Assembly: GCF_039527675.1 (NCBI RefSeq)
Contig: NZ_BAAAKI010000001.1
Coordinates: 62,001 to 126,000 of the forward strand
DNA: 64,000 nucleotides
Direction: 5' to 3'
Source of the DNA: Luteococcus sanguinis
GTDB taxonomy: Bacteria; Actinomycetota; Actinomycetes; Propionibacteriales; Propionibacteriaceae
The translations under genes were made by a program, and so were the position numbers. Below the pieces are notes generated by a model. It made no database searches and had not been told where the DNA came from. It saw only the letters and a list, made by a program, of their open reading frames with translations. Positions 60,199 through 64,000 of this stretch are shown one piece after another (positions within the stretch are counted from its first letter, which is position 1; each line of letters opens with the position of its first letter).

Positions 60199-62124
60199 GT
60201 GAACGCTTTCCAGTCCGTAAATCCCGATCCCATCGTCCCCATGGACGACGCCCCGTCCGAGCAGTTCGAGCGTCGCGCTGTCGCCGACATTCCCGTCGAG
60301 GGTGAGGTCCCCGCGCTGCAGTCGATCGTCGACTGGGTGAACAAGGTCGCGGAGATGACCCAGCCCGAGAAGATCTACTACTGCGACGGATCGGACGAGG
60401 AGTGGAGCAAACTTGTCGACCTGCTGGAGCAGTCGGGCACGGTCATCAAGCTCAACGACTCCGAGATGCCGAACTCCATCTACGCCCGCACGGACCCCGA
60501 TGACGTGGCCCGCGTTGAGGACCAGACCTTCATCTGCTCGGTGAAGGAGGAGGACGCCGGCCCCACCAACAACTGGATGGAGCCGGAGGAGATGAAGGGC
60601 ATCATGCGCGGCCTGTACGACGGCTGCATGCGTGGACGCACGATGTACGTCATGCCCTTCTGCATGGGCCCGCTGGGTGGCGAGGACGCCAAGTTCGGCG
60701 TCGAGGTCTCCGACTCCGCCTACGTGGTGCTGTCGATGAAGATCATGACCCGCATGGGCAAGAGTGTCCTGGACGAGATGGTCCGCCTGAACGCCGAGTT
60801 CGTCCCCTGCCTGCACTCGGTCGGCATGCCGTTGAAGCCGGGCCAGAAGGACGTCCCGTGGCCCTGCAGCGACATCAAGTACATCGTCCACTTCCCCGAG
60901 GAGCGCACGATCTGGAGCTACGGCTCCGGCTACGGCGGCAACTCACTGCTGGGCAAGAAGTGCTACGCCTTGCGCATCGCCTCGGTGATGGGCCGTGACG
61001 AAGGCTGGATGGCCGAGCACATGCTGATCCTGAAGCTCATCTCGCCGGAGGGCAAGGCGTACCACATCGCCGCCGCCTTCCCGTCGGCCTGTGGCAAGAC
61101 CAACCTGGCCATGCTGGAACCGACGATCCCGGGCTGGAAGGTCGAGACCCTGGGTGACGACATCGCCTGGATGCGGCCCGGCCCCGACGGCCGCCTGTAC
61201 GCCATCAACCCGGAGAACGGATTCTTCGGCGTTGCTCCCGGAACCGGGGCCGCCACCAACCCGAACGCCATGCGCACCATCGAGCAGGGCAACAACATCT
61301 TCACCAACGTCGCCCTCACCGATCATGGTGGCGTCTGGTGGGAGGGCATGACCGCCGTCAAGCCCCCGCACCTGACCGACTGGAAGGGTCGCTCCTGGAC
61401 TCCCGAGGAGGGCCCGGAGGGTGGTCGTCCGGACGAGAAGGCTGCGCACCCGAACAGCCGCTTCTGCACCCCGATCGACCAGTGCCCGATCCTGTCGGAG
61501 GACTTCAACAACCCGCAGGGCGTGCCGATCGACATCATCGTGTTCGGCGGCCGTCGCGAGAACACCATCCCGCTGGTCACCCAGTCGCGCGACTGGACCC
61601 ACGGCGTGTTCATGGGCGCCACCTGCTCGTCCGAGACCACGGCCGCGGCCAAGGGTGCGGTCGGCGTACTGCGTCGCGACCCGATGGCCATGCTGCCCTT
61701 CTGCGGCTACCACGTGGGTGACTACCTGCAGCACTGGCTGGACATGGGTGCCAAGCAGGGCGAGGAGAACATGCCCACGGTCTTCTACGTCAACTGGTTC
61801 CGCAAGAGCGCCGAAGGCAAGTTCCTGTGGCCGGGCTTCGGCGACAACAGCCGCGTGCTGAAGTGGATGATCGACCGCCTCGAGGGCAAGGTCCAGGGCC
61901 AGGAGACCCCCGTCGGCGTCATCCCGGCCGAGGGCGAGCTGGACATCGAGGGTCTGGGCATCGACCAGGCCGTCGTGGACGAGTGCACCCGCTACGTCGC
62001 CCACGAGTGGGCCGACGAGCTGCCCCGCCTCGAGAACTGGTTCGAGGGCTTCGGCCACAAGCTTCCCAAGCCCCTGGCCGGAGAGCTCGACAAGGTCCGC
62101 GACGCGGTCAAGGCGCAAGCCTGA
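60199..62124 (+). CDS. pckG: phosphoenolpyruvate carboxykinase (GTP)
   Basis: A 641-residue enzyme. Motifs are VDWVNKVAEMTQPEKIYYCDGSDEEW at the start, GPLGGEDAKFGVEVSDSAYVVLSMKIMTRMG, the kinase-1 loop FPSACGKTNLAM, ETLGDDIAWM (metal site), FFGVAPGTG, and FGGRRENTIPLVTQ. It interconverts oxaloacetate and PEP with GTP. In propionate-forming actinobacteria it links PEP to the C4 branch. It is about 30 residues longer than many homologues at the N-terminus. GTG 60199 follows AGGAG. A palindrome lies upstream and a hairpin after the stop. Confidence 0.96.
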   Translation: MNAFQSVNPDPIVPMDDAPSEQFERRAVADIPVEGEVPALQSIVDWVNKVAEMTQPEKIYYCDGSDEEWSKLVDLLEQSGTVIKLNDSEMPNSIYARTDPDDVARVEDQTFICSVKEEDAGPTNNWMEPEEMKGIMRGLYDGCMRGRTMYVMPFCMGPLGGEDAKFGVEVSDSAYVVLSMKIMTRMGKSVLDEMVRLNAEFVPCLHSVGMPLKPGQKDVPWPCSDIKYIVHFPEERTIWSYGSGYGGNSLLGKKCYALRIASVMGRDEGWMAEHMLILKLISPEGKAYHIAAAFPSACGKTNLAMLEPTIPGWKVETLGDDIAWMRPGPDGRLYAINPENGFFGVAPGTGAATNPNAMRTIEQGNNIFTNVALTDHGGVWWEGMTAVKPPHLTDWKGRSWTPEEGPEGGRPDEKAAHPNSRFCTPIDQCPILSEDFNNPQGVPIDIIVFGGRRENTIPLVTQSRDWTHGVFMGATCSSETTAAAKGAVGVLRRDPMAMLPFCGYHVGDYLQHWLDMGAKQGEENMPTVFYVNWFRKSAEGKFLWPGFGDNSRVLKWMIDRLEGKVQGQETPVGVIPAEGELDIEGLGIDQAVVDECTRYVAHEWADELPRLENWFEGFGHKLPKPLAGELDKVRDAVKAQA

Positions 62125-62154
62125 TCGTCCGCTGATGACCGTTGGAACTGAGCG

Positions 62155-62182
62155 AGGCCCGCACCCACCAGGGTGCGGGCCT
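62155..62182 (+). terminator. terminator after pckG
   Basis: AGGCCCGCACCC (62155-62166) pairs exactly with GGGTGCGGGCCT (62171-62182) around ACCA, 31 bases after the pckG stop. Confidence 0.85.
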
Positions 62183-62301
62183 TCGTGCATTTCCCAAATG
62201 CTGGCGGTGCCCTTTCGTCCAAGCACGTTGACGGCTCCAGCCCATGAGCATTTGCTTGGGTTCACGGCACGTTCAGAGCAGAACGAAGGGAAATAGCCGC
62301 A

Positions 62302-63864
62302 ATGTGCGTACGCGAAACCGATCCGCTGGTCATCTCACTCGATTCGTCCACGACTGCAACCAAGGCCGTCGTGGTTGATGCACAGGGGAAGGTGGTCGGG
62401 CAGGGCAAGCGCGAGATTCCGCTCTCCTCACCCCATTCCGCTTGGTTCGAGCACGACCCGCGGGACTGGTGGACATCGACGAACGAGGCGATCCACGAGG
62501 CCGTGTGGCAGCTCTCCCCCGGCCAGCGGGAACGCGTCGCCGCCCTTGCCATGACCCATCAGCGGGAATCCTTCGCCCCATTCGATGAGCAGGGAAACCC
62601 GCTCCGCCCGGGCATCCTGTGGCTGGATGGACGAGCCGCCGAGCAGATCCTGGCCTTCGGCACGGACGAGATCCACGCGCTGTCGGGAAAACCTGCCGAC
62701 ATCACCCCGGCCCTGTACAAGTTGGCATGGCTCAAGCAGAACGAGCCAGACGTGCTCCCGCGGGCGCACAAGATCATGGACGTCCACGGCTACCTCGTGT
62801 GGAGCCTGACCGGGCGGTGGACCAGTTCGGTGGCCTGCGCAGATTCGCTCGGGCTGTTCGACATCTCAGCCCAGACCTGGAGTCCCAAACTGTTGGATCT
62901 GGCCGGGGTCAGGGAGGACCAGATGGCCGACCTCGTCCGTCCAGGCGAGTACATCGGGGATGTCCTGCCCGAGGTGCGGGAGGCATGGGGCATTCTCCAG
63001 GACCTGCCGGTCGTGGCGGGGTGCGGCGATGGTCAAGCGGCTGGCATCGGAGCCGCCGTTGTCGAACCTGGGGTTGCCTACCTCAACCTCGGCACGGCCG
63101 TGAATGCAGGCGTCCAGTCGGACGAGTACGTCTATGGCCCCGCGTACCGCACGCTGGCCTCCGGTGTACCTGACACCTTCGTCCTGGAAATCCTCCAGAG
63201 CAGCGGCTCCTACCTGGCCACCTGGTTCCGACAAGCCATGGGCAAGGCGGAACTCAACGGCCGTCCGGATCCCGAGCTGGAAGCAGCGGCCGAAAGGGTG
63301 AGCGCCGGTTGTGGCGGGCTGTTCACGCTCCCCTACTGGCAGGCCGTCCAGTCCCCCTACTGGGATCCCATTGCCCGCGGCGCGCAGGTGGGATGGCGGG
63401 GCTCACACGACAAGGCAGCGATGTACCGCTCCATTCTGGAGGCCATCGGGATGGAGATGGGCCGCAACCTCCGGTGGATGCAGGAATCCACTGGTGTCCC
63501 GATCACCACGATCCGCGCCATGGGCGGTGGCACGCGTAGCCCGCTCTGGCGAAAGATCATGACCGACACGATCGGCTTGCCGATCACCGCCTGCACGGAA
63601 GACGAGATCGGTGCCGTGGGGGCTGCCTGCCTGGGCATGGCCTTCACCGGGGTCCATGGGGACAATTCCGTCGTCACATCAGCCAAGGCCATGGCCCACT
63701 TCGGGGACACCACCGAGCCGGACGAGGCGCTGCACCAGCGCTACCAGGAGGCCGCCGAAATCCAGGGGAAGCTGTACGAGGCGCTGCGCCCAGTCGTCCA
63801 GGAGATCCACGGTTTCGCCCAGAAGTACCCGAACGAGGCCGAGCTCACCGTCGAGGGAGCCTGA
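62302..63864 (+). CDS. FGGY family carbohydrate kinase
   Basis: A 520-residue sugar kinase: LVISLDSSTTATKAVVVD (phosphate-1 loop), MTHQRESFAPFDEQGNPLRPGILWLDGRAAEQ, IMDVHGYLVWSLTGRW, GCGDGQAAGIGAAV (catalytic Asp) and AMGGGTRSPLWRKIMTDTIGLPI. This order fits xylulose/glycerol-type FGGY kinases, but the sugar cannot be told. The ATG at 62302 has GAAGGGAAA upstream. An 8-bp inverted repeat CAAATGCT/AGCATTTG (62195-62202, 62247-62254) lies before it. A dehydrogenase gene begins one base after its stop. Confidence 0.9.
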   Translation: MCVRETDPLVISLDSSTTATKAVVVDAQGKVVGQGKREIPLSSPHSAWFEHDPRDWWTSTNEAIHEAVWQLSPGQRERVAALAMTHQRESFAPFDEQGNPLRPGILWLDGRAAEQILAFGTDEIHALSGKPADITPALYKLAWLKQNEPDVLPRAHKIMDVHGYLVWSLTGRWTSSVACADSLGLFDISAQTWSPKLLDLAGVREDQMADLVRPGEYIGDVLPEVREAWGILQDLPVVAGCGDGQAAGIGAAVVEPGVAYLNLGTAVNAGVQSDEYVYGPAYRTLASGVPDTFVLEILQSSGSYLATWFRQAMGKAELNGRPDPELEAAAERVSAGCGGLFTLPYWQAVQSPYWDPIARGAQVGWRGSHDKAAMYRSILEAIGMEMGRNLRWMQESTGVPITTIRAMGGGTRSPLWRKIMTDTIGLPITACTEDEIGAVGAACLGMAFTGVHGDNSVVTSAKAMAHFGDTTEPDEALHQRYQEAAEIQGKLYEALRPVVQEIHGFAQKYPNEAELTVEGA

Positions 63865-63865
63865 G

Positions 63866-64000
63866 GTGGCCAGGATCGCCGTGCTGGGAGCGGGTGCCAT
63901 GGGCTCGGCCTTGTGCACCCCGCTCGCCGATTCCGGGTGGGACGTACGGCTGTGGGGAACCTGGTTGGACGACCACTTGCTCGATGCCGTGGAAGCCGGG
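63866..64000 (+). CDS. NAD(P)-dependent glycerol-3-phosphate dehydrogenase-like protein (partial, 5' end)
   Basis: The first 45 codons only, cut by the window edge. GTG 63866 begins a Rossmann start ARIAVLGAGAMGSALCTPLADSGWDVRLWG, the pattern of GpsA and related ketopantoate/sugar-phosphate dehydrogenases. It starts one base after the kinase stop with GAGGGAGCCTGAG upstream. The two likely form an operon for a sugar or polyol. Confidence 0.8.
   Translation, partial: MARIAVLGAGAMGSALCTPLADSGWDVRLWGTWLDDHLLDAVEAG

Overview
The window comes from a high-GC, Gram-positive actinobacterium. Features pointing to the Propionibacteriaceae or close relatives are the methylmalonyl-CoA carboxyl-handling operon (32304-35917), GTP-dependent PEP carboxykinase (60199-62124), MenB for menaquinone, a type II NADH dehydrogenase, a LytR C-terminal-domain protein, frequent GTG starts and many 4-bp gene overlaps. 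The genus is an inference. Two runs of N (4458-4488 and 12842-12858) show that the sequence is a draft assembly.

Layout. 1-4332: small housekeeping genes (DUF1772, GNAT, DUF488, MmcQ/YjbR), then an ATP-dependent DNA ligase and an HTH regulator. 4345-4520: direct repeats around a hairpin and an assembly gap. 4543-7595: a three-gene set of GshB-like ATP-grasp ligase, QEGLA-motif (DUF1704) zinc peptidase and N-formylglutamate amidohydrolase. 7752-10850: SDR oxidoreductase, DUF1345 protein and a likely EVE/DUF3883-like protein. 11086-19623: a tightly overlapping run of five peptide-type ABC transporter genes followed by an unusual two-module histidine kinase and a LuxR-type response regulator. 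19848-31163: mostly single genes (fused receiver/thioredoxin-reductase-like enzyme, VOC, DUF1801, GtrA, a small protein behind a structured leader, MpaB oxygenase, VIT, YchJ, MFS, DinB-like, MarC, HTH regulator plus lipoprotein solute-binding protein).

31313-41065: universal stress protein, the sodium-pump-type methylmalonyl-CoA decarboxylase operon (alpha, gamma, biotin carrier, beta), HAD phosphatase, HerA-like ATPase, ParB-like/LytR_C pair and a K+/H+ antiporter. 41125-46200: tRNA-Ser(CGA), TadA with its acidic partner protein, Upp, Ndh, NUDIX and GNAT. 46253-50324: a response regulator, a histidine kinase with a membrane tail and a DUF2079 protein. 50408-57071: MenB, a TrpXYZ-like ABC transporter, 5'-nucleotidase and a GDPD. 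57307-64000: NhaP antiporter, lipoprotein, stand-alone swivelling (PEP-utilizing mobile) domain, tRNA-Arg(ACG), PckG, and an FGGY kinase followed by the start of a nucleotide-dependent dehydrogenase.

Most of the window is ordinary chromosome, with no sign of prophage, transposase or CRISPR. The parts most worth a second look are the 4543-7595 ligase/peptidase/deacylase cluster, the transporter-kinase operon with its duplicated kinase module, the small-protein locus at 23549-24064 with mutually exclusive leader pairings, and the EVE/DUF3883-like protein.
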